This document shows, piece after piece, positions 46,050 to 55,069 of a stretch of DNA of 64,000 nt. The translations under genes were made by a program, and so were the position numbers. Each line of letters opens with the position of its first letter. The first letter of the stretch is position 1. This stretch comes from Carnobacterium jeotgali MS3 (GTDB lineage: Bacteria; Bacillota; Bacilli; Lactobacillales; Carnobacteriaceae): positions 186,001 through 250,000 of the forward strand of contig NZ_JQNF01000007.1 of NCBI RefSeq assembly GCF_000745125.1, in the 5' to 3' direction. The notes under the pieces are model-generated. The model had not been told where the DNA came from. It made no database searches and saw only the letters and a program-made list of their open reading frames with translations.

Positions 46050-46736
46050 TTAACGAGAAATTGAAAACGTTTCAATGCTTTTTGCTCCATTTTCAAATAA
46101 ACAGTCTGCAGCATGAAAAAAAGTCCGGCCTGTTGTATAGATATCATCAACTAAAATGATTGATTTGCCTTTTATATTCTCTTGAAAGATTTCAGCTACT
46201 TTAAACGGTTGTGGAGACAGCATCCGCATTTTACGATCTTTGCTTGATTGTTTTTCTCCTGTTCCACAGTGAATTAACGCTGGCATGTACTTTACCTTTG
46301 CAAATTCCAACAAGCCTTCAACTTGATTGAAGCCTCTTAATTGTTTGCTTTTATAACTTATCGGGATAGGAATGATTAATTTCTTCTGCTTATAAAAAAA
46401 AGTTTGAATCTCCTTTTTATATAATTCTCCAAGCCGATAATCTCCAGCATATTTATAGGCTTCTATCCACTCTTTTATGAAATCATTGTATTGGTAAAGA
46501 GCTGTATGTTTGAATGGATAGTTCGGATAGTCTGCTTTCCATTTTTGACAATCTGGACAGAGCCCATCCTCGCTCCAGTAACGACTACAGCCCAGACAGA
46601 CAGGGCAAATCTGTAATGAAACTAATTTAGCAGAACATGAATCACACCTAACTGTGGGTTCAATTTTAGTAAAAGTAAGCAATGTTCTTAACTGAATGAC
46701 TTCTTTTTGTGGTTTCTTGCACCATAAACAATTCAT
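46050..46736 (-). CDS. comFC: Late competence protein ComFC, phosphoribosyltransferase fold
   Basis: A 228-aa protein with an N-terminal zinc ribbon (CLWCKKP and CDSC near residues 3-34, CPVCLGC and CPDC near 45-60) and a phosphoribosyltransferase domain. The PRPP loop is IILVDDIYTTGRTFFHA (about 192-208), and RGFNQVEGL is typical. Needed for uptake of transforming DNA in competent Gram-positives; it works with ComFA. It overlaps comFA by 4 bases, so translation is coupled. No stop or frameshift is seen. Confidence 0.92.
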   Translation of the reverse strand: MNCLWCKKPQKEVIQLRTLLTFTKIEPTVRCDSCSAKLVSLQICPVCLGCSRYWSEDGLCPDCQKWKADYPNYPFKHTALYQYNDFIKEWIEAYKYAGDYRLGELYKKEIQTFFYKQKKLIIPIPISYKSKQLRGFNQVEGLLEFAKVKYMPALIHCGTGEKQSSKDRKMRMLSPQPFKVAEIFQENIKGKSIILVDDIYTTGRTFFHAADCLFENGAKSIETFSISR

Positions 46737-48082
46737 TGGTTTATCAGCAATCCCCTTTCGCGAGCTAAACGATTCATTTTTTTTATTTGACGAATAGCAC
46801 TTTTTAAGGCTTTTGTTTGACCATGATGGAGAAAAAGCACTTCACCAGTTGGAAAATCTCGGTGTCTTCCAGCACGACCGGCAATTTGAATCAAGGCGGC
46901 TTCTGTAAATGTTCGATCTTCAGCGCCGATAACTAAAACATCTATATCTCGGAAAGTGACACCTCGTTCCAAAATAGTTGTCGTTAGCATAAACTGATAG
47001 GTTTCATCACGCATACTCTCCACTTTCTTTTTACGTTGTTCATCTTCAGAAGAAACACTTGTAAATGAACATTGTGGAAAAATTTCCTTAAGATATGCTG
47101 AAAAGTTCACCATCAATTCAATATTGGGTACAAAAACAAGAAAGCGACGATGCGCTTGTATCAGATGATTAATTTCTTTATAGATAACGGCTTTCTTTTG
47201 CCGCTTAATAATCGCATTGCGCCAATCTCCTGCCCACATGGCTTTAGGTTCTGGCAAAGCATATCCATGATAACGTGCCGGTAAAATCGAAGCGGTTAGC
47301 TTTTTTTGCGCGATATCCTGCCTCATTTTTTTATTTGGAGTAGCCGATAAGTAAATAAGGGATCCATCTGTTTTTTTGGCTTTTTGTGCTGCAAACTGTA
47401 AGCCTTTATCTGTATCAAACGGAAAAGCATCAATTTCATCAATAATTAAAACATCAAAAGCCTCTTTAAACCGCATCAACTGATGCGTCGTGGCAATAAC
47501 TAATTGTGTGTACCTATAGGACTCTTCCATATCTCCATAAAGAGTGAGCTGTTCAACATCTTGAAATGCACTTTTTAGACGAGGTGCTAATTCTAAACAC
47601 ACATCTGTCCGTGGTGAAGCAATGCAAATCCTTTTGCCTTCTCTTAGCGCCCACTCAATTCCTTTGAATAACATTTCTGTTTTCCCAGCACCCGCTACTG
47701 CCCAAATCAATCTTGTTTGTGCTGCCTTTATCGTCGACTCAATCTCTTTAGACGCCCTTTCTTGTTGGACTGATAATTTCCCTTGCCAAGTTAATACTGG
47801 TTCTTTTACAGGAGAAAATCGATTTTTTTCTGTAAGGGCATAAAGCAGACTGCATCTTTTTATTTTTCCCATTTGAAGACAACGAATGCAATAAAAACAG
47901 TGGTCTCCACAATTGCATGGAGCAGATTGTCGGTCTTGCGGCTGGTTAGCTCCACAACGACGGCAGGTTATTTGTTTTCCTATTTCTATAAAACCTAGTG
48001 AACTAGTCCCTTCCCACTCTTCAGGTAACCCTTCATTCAGTTCACTTTGCACTAATTCTCTTCCCATCAAAAAAAGATCCAT
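46733..48082 (-). CDS. comFA: Late competence DNA helicase/translocase ComFA
   Basis: A DEAD-box-like ATPase that helps draw single-stranded DNA into the cell. It begins with a four-Cys zinc module (CRRCG, CNCGDHCFYCIRC, residues about 38-75). Walker A is AVAGAGKTEM near 127, the Walker B is IIDEIDAFPFD, SATP is motif III, and RAGRHRDFPTGEVLF is motif VI. At 449 aa it is full length and has no disruption. AGAGGTG lies before the ATG. It is followed by comFC. Other competence genes are not in this window. Confidence 0.94.
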   Translation of the reverse strand: MDLFLMGRELVQSELNEGLPEEWEGTSSLGFIEIGKQITCRRCGANQPQDRQSAPCNCGDHCFYCIRCLQMGKIKRCSLLYALTEKNRFSPVKEPVLTWQGKLSVQQERASKEIESTIKAAQTRLIWAVAGAGKTEMLFKGIEWALREGKRICIASPRTDVCLELAPRLKSAFQDVEQLTLYGDMEESYRYTQLVIATTHQLMRFKEAFDVLIIDEIDAFPFDTDKGLQFAAQKAKKTDGSLIYLSATPNKKMRQDIAQKKLTASILPARYHGYALPEPKAMWAGDWRNAIIKRQKKAVIYKEINHLIQAHRRFLVFVPNIELMVNFSAYLKEIFPQCSFTSVSSEDEQRKKKVESMRDETYQFMLTTTILERGVTFRDIDVLVIGAEDRTFTEAALIQIAGRAGRHRDFPTGEVLFLHHGQTKALKSAIRQIKKMNRLARERGLLINQ

Positions 48083-48112
48083 CTCAACTCACCTCTTTTT
48101 AGTAATGTACGC

Positions 48113-48151
48113 AAAAAAAAGAGGTTAAGAAAAATATCTCACCTCTTTTTG
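48113..48151. terminator. Terminator of degV
   Basis: AAAAAGAGGT and ACCTCTTTTT form a stem with a 17-19-base loop, between degV and comFA. A second ACCTCTTTTT lies at 48091-48100. Confidence 0.65.
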
Positions 48152-48203
48152 ACTATTAAATAGTTGTTCTAAATGAATTTTTTAATAAAAATAGTATAAT
48201 AGC

Positions 48204-49055
48204 TTAATTTTTTGTTGAATCTTCTATCCAAGTTATTCCTAATGCGCCTTCACCTAAATGTGTCCCAATAACCGGACCGAAATAACTGAGTTCATAACGA
48301 ATAGTTGGATAACGGTGTTTTAAACTTTCCATCCATTCAACCGCTTCTTGTTCAGCATTAGCATGAATAATTGTCGAAACAATTGGATAACCTTTTTCGA
48401 CATCTTCTCCTAATAGCTCTTCGATTCTTTTAAGTGCTTTTTTCTTCGTTCTAATTTTTTCAAAAACAGTAATTTTTTTATCTTCAAAATGTAAAATAGG
48501 TTTTATTTTTAGTAACGAACCAATCATTGCTGATCCATTGGAAAGTCGCCCTCCACGAACCAAATGATGTAAATCATTTACGACAAAGTAAGCCTGTAGT
48601 GTTGGTTGCATTTTTTCAAATGCATGAAAAATTTCTTCAACGGTAGCCCCTTCATTTGCCCTTCTAGCTGCTTCTAGTACAAAATACCCTTGTGCTGAGC
48701 AACTGATTCCTGAATCATAAGGATAAATCTTTAAACCTTCGTATATATTCGCTAAACTTGCTATAGTGTTGTATGTCCCGCTAAGCTCACTCGATAAATG
48801 AACACTTATAACAGCATCATAATTTTTTGAAAGTTTATTAAATAAATCTATCGTTTGACCAATGGTTGGTTGAGAACTTGTCGGCAAAGCATCCATTTCT
48901 TCGACTCTTTTAAAAAAATCATTATTCGTTATGCTCGTTTCTTCTATAACATCATTTCCCATAATTACCGATAAAGGTAACCTGTAAATAGAATATTGTT
49001 CACATTGCTCTTCTGTTAGATAAGCAGTACTGTCTGTTACCACTGCGATCCTCAA
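48204..49055 (-). CDS. DegV family fatty-acid-binding protein (FakB-like)
   Basis: A 283-aa two-domain protein that presents a bound fatty acid to the kinase FakA, feeding exogenous fatty acids into lipids. TDSTAYLTEEQ and DALPTSSQPTIGQ lie in the N-terminal half; the fatty acid-binding LSSELSGTYNTIASLA and HHLVRGGRLSN are typical. The start is TTG after GAGGTGAT. FakB1/FakB2 preference cannot be read here. Divergent from the YigZ gene upstream. Confidence 0.92.
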   Translation of the reverse strand: MRIAVVTDSTAYLTEEQCEQYSIYRLPLSVIMGNDVIEETSITNNDFFKRVEEMDALPTSSQPTIGQTIDLFNKLSKNYDAVISVHLSSELSGTYNTIASLANIYEGLKIYPYDSGISCSAQGYFVLEAARRANEGATVEEIFHAFEKMQPTLQAYFVVNDLHHLVRGGRLSNGSAMIGSLLKIKPILHFEDKKITVFEKIRTKKKALKRIEELLGEDVEKGYPIVSTIIHANAEQEAVEWMESLKHRYPTIRYELSYFGPVIGTHLGEGALGITWIEDSTKN

Positions 49056-49257
49056 ATCATCACCTCACTAGCGTATTTTTGTATCTAAAATTTTATACTT
49101 AAGATAAAAGTATAGCATATATATTTTAGGGTTCAACCTCCTCAATTGCTCAGACTGGTTTTGCTTATTTTTTCTATGATTAGACCTTGTTGAATACTCG
49201 TACTAACGGTACACTAACTAAACAAAGTAATTACTTAGGTTAACGAAAGGATTATCT

Positions 49258-49890
49258 ATGTTAAATCATTATTATACAATTGAACAAGATGGGCAATTTG
49301 AATTAGAAATTAAAAAATCTCGTTTTATTTGCCATTTAAAGCAGGTAACAACTGAAACAGATGCTCAAACCTTTATTCAAGCAGTTAAAAAGGAACACAG
49401 CAAAGCCAATCATAACTGTGTTGCTTATTTGATTGGTGAACAAGATGAAATTCAACGTGCATACGATGATGGAGAACCCTCTGGCACAGCTGGTGTTCCT
49501 ATGTTAGAAGTTCTGAAAAAAAAACAATTAAAAAATGTTGTTGTTGTTGTTACTCGTTATTTTGGTGGTATCAAGCTTGGAGCAGGTGGCTTAATACGTG
49601 CGTATGGAAAAGCTGTCAGCCAGGGGTTGGTTGAAATCGGTGTAGTTGAAAGAAGACTACACACTCAAATAACTGTTGTCGTTGCTTATCCAGCCTCTGG
49701 AAAATTAGAAAATTCTCTTCGTGAAGCAAACTATACAATTAAGGATGTTCTTTATTCCGAAGTGGTCTCTTTTGTCTGCCTAGTAGATCAAGAACACCTG
49801 AATGCGTTCCAAGAAGAAGTTATTGAATGGCTTAATGGGCAGGTAAGTTTTAAAATAGGTGAAAACGTTTATTGTGACAAAAAAATGTAA
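49258..49890 (+). CDS. YigZ family protein (IMPACT/UPF0029)
   Basis: A 210-aa protein with an N-terminal ribosomal S5-like fold (residues 1-120) carrying YDDGEPSGTAGVPMLEVL and TRYFGGIKLGAGGLIRAYG, the signature of the YigZ/IMPACT family, and a C-terminal EF-G-IV-like domain. The function is unsettled; yeast Yih1 and mammalian IMPACT regulate Gcn2, whereas bacterial YigZ has no defined role. GAAAGG precedes the ATG. One of the few plus-strand conserved genes here, divergent from degV; followed by the LCP gene 155 bp on. Confidence 0.93.
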   Translation: MLNHYYTIEQDGQFELEIKKSRFICHLKQVTTETDAQTFIQAVKKEHSKANHNCVAYLIGEQDEIQRAYDDGEPSGTAGVPMLEVLKKKQLKNVVVVVTRYFGGIKLGAGGLIRAYGKAVSQGLVEIGVVERRLHTQITVVVAYPASGKLENSLREANYTIKDVLYSEVVSFVCLVDQEHLNAFQEEVIEWLNGQVSFKIGENVYCDKKM

Positions 49891-50045
49891 CGTTAATATT
49901 AAGAAATCGTTACTTTTTTTAAATAAACTTTCTACTTGTTTTTATTCGTGATAGAATAAACAAGAAATTTTAGGCTAAAGATTTTGTGTAGTGGCCTCTA
50001 TTTGATCAACTGAAAAGCAAAATGATTTTTTGAAGGAGAATGAGA

Positions 50046-51095
50046 GTGAAGAAACATTCTAATACTAGCAGAAGTGTATCGTACGTTAATAAAAGAAAAA
50101 AACGAAAAAATATTATTATTCTCAGTATACTAATTCCAATTATGATCATCCTTTTAGGAGGAGCAGTTTATGCAGCTAAGCTATACGCAACTGCTCAAAA
50201 AACGATTGATGATTCGTATCATGAGCTAGATCGTACGAAAGAAATAGAAGTCGATCCGATTAAAGAAACGACTTCTATCTTGATCATGGGAATTGATGAT
50301 ACTGAAGATAGAAAGCTTGGCAGTTCAAGAACGGATTCACTTATCTACCTTACTATCGACCCTAATAACCATGAAGTAAATATGGTCAGTATCCCTAGAG
50401 ATACATATACTCCAATCATGTACCAAGGGGAAAATGAAGGTGAGGACAAAATCAACTCCGCTTATAGCGAAGGTGAGGAGCAAGCAACAATTGAAACAGT
50501 TGAAGAATTGCTAGATGTTCCTATTCATTATTACGTAACATTTAATTTTGATGCCTTTTTAAAAATCATTGATGCTTTAGGTGGAGTCGAAATGGATGTT
50601 CCGATAACTTTCTCAGAACAAAATTCTGATGGTAAGATGAATCAAATCACTTTAGAAAAAGGGTATCAAACGTTGAATGGTGAAGAAGCGTTAGCCTTGG
50701 CTCGTACAAGAAAAATTGATAATGACGTGATGCGTGGAGAAAGACAACAATTGCTGATACAAGCCATTGTAGAAAAAGCCTTAAGTGTTGGTTCAATTAC
50801 TAAATACACTGATGTTATTGAAGCTGTTGGATCAAATATGCGTACAGATTTAACGTTTAATGAAATGCTAGGAATCGCTCAAACAGGACTAGAAGGTTCA
50901 TATAAATTCAACTCTTATACATTTGAATGGACTGATTTCATGTTAAATGGTGCAAGTATGGTTGAACTTTATCCAGATAGTGTTGATTTTATTAGTCATC
51001 GTTTCCGAGTAGCATTAGGTCTAGATTCTTTAGATGAACGTGATGCTGAAGATTATGAATTTGAAACAAATGGCTTAACGAATTACGCTTACTAG
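50046..51095 (+). CDS. LytR-CpsA-Psr family envelope glycopolymer transferase
   Basis: Joins wall teichoic acid or polysaccharide to peptidoglycan at the outer face. A cationic N-terminus (VNKRKKRKN), one membrane helix (residues about 25-45), and an LCP domain (about 75-250). SSRTDSLIYLT and VSIPRDTYTPI contain the conserved Asp/Arg, and LARTRKIDNDVMRGERQQ the second Arg group. The GTG start at 50046 lies 7 bases after AAGGAG; an ATG six bases earlier is too close to it. Teichoic acid biosynthesis gene tagO lies next door in convergent orientation. Confidence 0.92.
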   Translation: MKKHSNTSRSVSYVNKRKKRKNIIILSILIPIMIILLGGAVYAAKLYATAQKTIDDSYHELDRTKEIEVDPIKETTSILIMGIDDTEDRKLGSSRTDSLIYLTIDPNNHEVNMVSIPRDTYTPIMYQGENEGEDKINSAYSEGEEQATIETVEELLDVPIHYYVTFNFDAFLKIIDALGGVEMDVPITFSEQNSDGKMNQITLEKGYQTLNGEEALALARTRKIDNDVMRGERQQLLIQAIVEKALSVGSITKYTDVIEAVGSNMRTDLTFNEMLGIAQTGLEGSYKFNSYTFEWTDFMLNGASMVELYPDSVDFISHRFRVALGLDSLDERDAEDYEFETNGLTNYAY

Positions 51096-51133
51096 AGGAC
51101 TTCGTTCTTTATCTTTTGCATAATTTAATAAAT

Positions 51134-51179
51134 AAAAAAATGGGCACCAAGACTGTTTAATCTTGGTGCCCATTTTTTA
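51134..51179. terminator. Bidirectional terminator shared by LCP and tagO
   Basis: AAAAAATGGGCACCAAGA and TCTTGGTGCCCATTTTTT form a perfect 18-bp stem with an 8-base loop; it also overlaps the tagO stop. It serves both converging genes. Confidence 0.94.
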
Positions 51180-52265
51180 TCGTTTTCGATTTAATTTCTT
51201 TGCAAAACGTCCTAGTCTTGATAATAAAGGTCTTCTTTCTTCACTCACTAAACCAATTAATTCCATAAACAACTCTAAACCAAGCAATAACCCTATGGTT
51301 AACATTATGGAACCTATGAAATCAGATAATGGATACATTAATGCAATCAATGAAAACATTGCGGCAATACAGTAAATAGCCAGTACCGTTTGTCTATGAG
51401 TCAAACCTAATGTCATTAGGCGATGATGCAAATGCATTTTATCCGCACTAGAAATTGGTTTTCGATTTAACCGTCTTCGCAATATAGCGGCTACCGTATC
51501 AGTAATCGGTATGCCTAATATGACAACCGGTATGATAACTGTAATCAATGTAGCATTTTTCAATCCTTGTAACGACATAATAGAAATCATAAAGCCTAGA
51601 AATAAAGCGCCAGTATCTCCTAAAAAAATGCGAGCTGGAAAAAAATTATACGGTAGAAAACCAACAGCTGCAGCAACTAGCGTAAAAATCATGATAGGTA
51701 CCACAACATCATCAATCGTTAAAAAGAAAAATCCAATGATACCCATGGTCGTTAAGGCAATAATTGAAACTCCAGTTGCTAGCCCGTCTAGGCCATCAAT
51801 TAGATTAACAGCATTTGTAATAGCTAATATCCACAGTAACGTTATTGGTAAACTGAAAACACCTAATTGTATTTCTCCAATTAAAGGCAATGTAACAAGA
51901 TCCATTCGAATATCAGCAACATAATAAATGATAAGCGCGCCTATAACAATACCTAACAGTTTCATTCTTGGCGATATCTCGACTAAGTCATCGATTATAC
52001 CTGTGATAATGATAACAGTAGACGCAATAAACAAGGGTATCACTTGTTTAAAAGGGATAGGTTGCAAAAAAAACAATGAAATATAAAAAGACAAGTAGAT
52101 GGCTAATCCACCTAATGTTGGCATAGGCTTTACGTTTACTCGTCTTTCACCAGGTTTGTCTATAGCATTTACTTTTAATGCTAATTTTTTTATTAGCGGT
52201 GTTAGTATAAAACTGATAATGACTGTTAACAAACAGAACACTAAAACTTGAAACATATCATACAT
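51177..52265 (-). CDS. tagO: UDP-GlcNAc: undecaprenyl-phosphate GlcNAc-1-phosphate transferase
   Basis: Membrane enzyme (MraY/WecA family) that starts wall teichoic acid linkage-unit synthesis on undecaprenyl phosphate. Ten or eleven helices are predicted. DKPGERRVNVKPMPTLGG, ITNAVNLIDGLDGLATG and FLGDTGALFLGF are the family motifs, and HLHHRLMTLG is the HHR loop of WecA types. The ATG for MYDMFQ has AGTAGG upstream; an earlier in-frame ATG has none. Length 362 aa. In some relatives the same enzyme makes other polymers. It is followed by the shared terminator. Confidence 0.92.
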   Translation of the reverse strand: MYDMFQVLVFCLLTVIISFILTPLIKKLALKVNAIDKPGERRVNVKPMPTLGGLAIYLSFYISLFFLQPIPFKQVIPLFIASTVIIITGIIDDLVEISPRMKLLGIVIGALIIYYVADIRMDLVTLPLIGEIQLGVFSLPITLLWILAITNAVNLIDGLDGLATGVSIIALTTMGIIGFFFLTIDDVVVPIMIFTLVAAAVGFLPYNFFPARIFLGDTGALFLGFMISIMSLQGLKNATLITVIIPVVILGIPITDTVAAILRRRLNRKPISSADKMHLHHRLMTLGLTHRQTVLAIYCIAAMFSLIALMYPLSDFIGSIMLTIGLLLGLELFMELIGLVSEERRPLLSRLGRFAKKLNRKR

Positions 52266-52371
52266 AAAAAAGAAACCTACTTTCAAAGCCATTCTTCATT
52301 TCATTATACAAACATAATTACTAAAACACAATTGCAATTTAGTTTTGAATTTTACGAGTACCGTGAAAACA

Positions 52372-52405
52372 AAAAAAATTACGCTAGCAATTGCTTAGCG
52401 TAAAT
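52372..52405 (-). terminator. Terminator of the nagA-nagB-gntR operon
   Basis: ATTTACGCTA and TAGCGTAAT pair around GCAATTGC on the minus strand; T8 follows. It overlaps the final codons of the regulator gene. Confidence 0.85.
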
Positions 52406-53111
52406 CTTTTTCTAAATAAAATTCAAATCTTTCGCCTACATATTGAGTACGAACATACTCAAAAGGCAGATTTTCTTTTGAATAACTAATTTGTTTTAAC
52501 TGAAGAATAGATTCCCCACGTTTTATTGATAAATATTCCGCAATTTTTTCAGAAGCTCTCATGGCTGAAACGGTTTGTTCAGCTCGCATGACGGTAATGC
52601 CTTGTTCAGATTCCAATACTTTATAGAGAGATTTTGTGATTTCCTGTTTTCCTAACGATTCCACCAGATAATATGGAATCGTTGCTACTTCAAAACAAAT
52701 GGGAATTTCATCAGCATAACGAATCCGTTCCATTCTTAAAACCATATCTTCAGTCTTTAACTTCAAATTTCCAGCTTCACTCACACTGGCAGGCTTCACG
52801 TGATAAGAAATTGTTTTACTTGTTGGTTTTCGTCCTTGTGAAATCATAATATCTGTAAAACTTTGAATACCTGCCATTTTTTCTTGCACTTTTTTATTGG
52901 ATACATAGGTACCAGACCCTACTTTTCGCTCTAGTATTCCTTCATCTACAAGAGTTTGTACGGCTTGTCTCAAGGTCATTCGGCTGACACTAAATTGGAT
53001 AGCTAAATCTCTTTCAGAAGGAATACGCTCTCCAATTTTCCAAACTTCTTGTTCTATCATTTTTCTTATCTGATTATGAATTTGAATGTAAATGGGTGTC
53101 GCCTTAGCCAT
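52395..53111 (-). CDS. nagR: GntR/HutC family repressor of N-acetylglucosamine use (NagR-like)
   Basis: A 238-aa regulator. The N-terminal winged HTH (residues 1-70) has the core FSVSRMTLRQAVQTLVDEG, and the UTRA effector domain follows (about 90-230, ending FEYVRTQYVGERFEFYLE). Located right after nagB, and the operator-like site before nagA fits it. In Bacillus the homologue YvoA/NagR is released by GlcNAc-6-phosphate or glucosamine-6-phosphate. It overlaps no gene but lies 10 bp from nagB, so it is in the same operon and represses itself. Confidence 0.93.
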   Translation of the reverse strand: MAKATPIYIQIHNQIRKMIEQEVWKIGERIPSERDLAIQFSVSRMTLRQAVQTLVDEGILERKVGSGTYVSNKKVQEKMAGIQSFTDIMISQGRKPTSKTISYHVKPASVSEAGNLKLKTEDMVLRMERIRYADEIPICFEVATIPYYLVESLGKQEITKSLYKVLESEQGITVMRAEQTVSAMRASEKIAEYLSIKRGESILQLKQISYSKENLPFEYVRTQYVGERFEFYLEKDLR

Positions 53112-53121
53112 TATTTCGCTC

Positions 53122-53829
53122 CTAACGTTGAATTAATTTCGCTGCTGCCTCATCTACAATCATAATTACATTGTCATGATTTTGCAAGATACTTCCAGGG
53201 ACATTTTCAGTTACAGGTCCTTCAATTGTATTTTTGATAGCTTCAGCTTTTGTTTCACCATACGCCATCAAAATTATTTTTTTAGATTTCATAATTGATT
53301 TGATTCCCATTGAGTAAGCTAAACGTGGAACATCTTCAATAGTATCAAAAAAGCGTTTATTCGCTTCAATTGTAGATGGAAGCAATTCAACTTTATGTGT
53401 TGTTAAATCAAAAGAAGTCCCAGGTTCATTAAATCCAATATGTGCGTTGCTGCCAATACCTAAAATTTGAATATCAATTGGGTGTTTTTCAATAATTTGA
53501 TCATAACGTTCACATTCTTCTTGTGCGTCTTTAGCCATACCATTTGGTACAAATGTTTCTTTAAATGGTTTTTTAGAAAAAAGTTCTTGGTCCATAAAAT
53601 AATGGTAACTTTGAGAATCTGTAGGTGCAAGTCCCACATATTCATCTAAATTAAGAGCTGTCATTTCTGAAAAATCTACGTCACTTTGAATCATTTCGTG
53701 ATACAAAGTAATAGGTGTACTCCCTGTAGCTAAACCTAATACTTTTGCTCCTTGATTCATGCCTTCTTTAATCAATTCAAATGCTTTCTTTCCGCCTTCG
53801 ATGTTATCTTTCACAATAATTAGTTCCAT
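53122..53829 (-). CDS. nagB: Glucosamine-6-phosphate deaminase
   Basis: Converts glucosamine-6-phosphate to fructose-6-phosphate and ammonia, passing amino sugar from wall turnover to glycolysis. [13 protein letters not shown] near residue 30-42, LNLDEYVGL (catalytic Asp) and [17 protein letters not shown] (near 130-146) are the key motifs. The 235-aa length is of the short Firmicutes type, without the C-terminal allosteric tail of the E. coli enzyme. AAAGGTGG lies before the ATG. Between nagA and the regulator gene. Confidence 0.96.
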   Translation of the reverse strand: MELIIVKDNIEGGKKAFELIKEGMNQGAKVLGLATGSTPITLYHEMIQSDVDFSEMTALNLDEYVGLAPTDSQSYHYFMDQELFSKKPFKETFVPNGMAKDAQEECERYDQIIEKHPIDIQILGIGSNAHIGFNEPGTSFDLTTHKVELLPSTIEANKRFFDTIEDVPRLAYSMGIKSIMKSKKIILMAYGETKAEAIKNTIEGPVTENVPGSILQNHDNVIMIVDEAAAKLIQR

Positions 53830-53863
53830 TTTTTAATTTCCACCTTTTCTTTTCAATTTTAGT

Positions 53864-54994
53864 TTAATAAACCATTTTCCCGTAACTAAATGTATGCTCT
53901 ACATCAAAATCATTGCTCATTAAAATTAAATCAGCATCCATTCCAGTTTTTAAACTACCTTTTTTATTTAACCCAAATTCTCTTGCTTGATTGACAGAAG
54001 TCATTTTTACAGCATCTTCAATAGAACAACCTGTAAAAGCCATAATGTTTTTAAATGCATCATTGAACGTTAATACACTTCCTGCTAGCGTTCCATCTTC
54101 TAATCTTGCTTGGCTATTTTTCACTAAAACTTTTTGTCCACCTAATTCACTTTCTCCATCTGGCAAGCCTTTAGCACGCATTGAATCTGTGATTACTTCA
54201 ATTCTGTCTGGACCTTTAACTTTATATGCAAGGTTAACCATATCAGGATGGATGTGGTACCCATCGACAATCATTTCAGTATAAATAGAGTCTTCTAAGA
54301 ATGCATGACCAGTCACTCCAGGTTCGCGATGATGTAACCCTCTTTGTGCATTATACAAATGTGTAATATGAGAAGCTTTAGAATCCATCAACTGAGCTCT
54401 AGTAGCATTGCTGTGTCCGATTGAAAGGACAATATTATGATTCACACAATAATCTTCAAATTCTGAAGCATCGCTTGTTTCAGAAGCATACGTTACTAAT
54501 CGAATCCGGTTCCCACTTAACTTGTTCCATTTTTCCATTTGTTTTGCATCTGGCACACGAATAAATTCTTCTGGTTGTGCTCCTTTAAAAACTTTCGAAA
54601 CAAAAGGACCTTCTAAATGAATTCCTTGTATCGCTGGATTTTTAATGGCCGCTTCATTGATCGCTACCAGTGCTTTATCGATAGCATCGTAAGATTGCGT
54701 CATCGTTGTCGCAAAGTAAGAAGTGATTCCTTCTTGATGCATTTTTTGGATCATTTGATTGATTTCTTCTGAATTCGCATCCATATTGTCGTAGCTGTAT
54801 CCACCATGACTGTGGACATCAATAAACCCAGGCAAAACAATTTTCCCTGAAGCATCTTGTTCTTGATCAGCCGTTTCTTTTTTATATTCACTCATTCTTC
54901 CTACAGCTAAAATTTCTTCAGAGAAACGAATAAAAGCATTTTCAATCTTTTCTTCTCCTGTATACACTGTTACATTTGTAAATACATTAGCCAT
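53864..54994 (-). CDS. nagA: N-acetylglucosamine-6-phosphate deacetylase
   Basis: Removes acetate from GlcNAc-6-phosphate. An amidohydrolase fold: PGFIDVHSHGGYSYDNM is the N-terminal motif (a normal His-x-His), GIHLEGPFVSK the metal Glu region (about 125), LSIGHSNA and HLYNAQRGLHHREPG the metal-binding His, and VITDSMRAKGLPDGE with the catalytic Asp. Length 376 aa. First gene of nagA-nagB-nagR. Its promoter contains an operator palindrome between -35 and -10. Confidence 0.95.
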   Translation of the reverse strand: MANVFTNVTVYTGEEKIENAFIRFSEEILAVGRMSEYKKETADQEQDASGKIVLPGFIDVHSHGGYSYDNMDANSEEINQMIQKMHQEGITSYFATTMTQSYDAIDKALVAINEAAIKNPAIQGIHLEGPFVSKVFKGAQPEEFIRVPDAKQMEKWNKLSGNRIRLVTYASETSDASEFEDYCVNHNIVLSIGHSNATRAQLMDSKASHITHLYNAQRGLHHREPGVTGHAFLEDSIYTEMIVDGYHIHPDMVNLAYKVKGPDRIEVITDSMRAKGLPDGESELGGQKVLVKNSQARLEDGTLAGSVLTFNDAFKNIMAFTGCSIEDAVKMTSVNQAREFGLNKKGSLKTGMDADLILMSNDFDVEHTFSYGKMVY

Positions 54995-55023
54995 TTAAGT
55001 TTTCTCCTTTACTCTTTTTTATC

Positions 55024-55052
55024 ATTATAAATGGTATAGACCAAAAAAGCAA
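55024..55052 (-). promoter_or_regulatory. nagA promoter with NagR operator in the spacer
   Basis: On the minus strand the -35 is TTGCTT (55047-55052), the spacer is 17 bases and the -10 is TATAAT (55024-55029). The spacer holds TGGTCTATACCA (55032-55043), one base different from the palindromic NagR/YvoA core TGGTCTAGACCA, known from memory. Binding would block RNA polymerase directly. Confidence 0.88.
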
Positions 55053-55069
55053 GCGAAAAAATAAAGCAT

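Noticed and set aside
46060-46076. cre-like palindrome TTGAAAACGTTTCAA
   Set aside because: It lies within the last codons of comFC, has a mismatch to the cre consensus, and no catabolic promoter is near.
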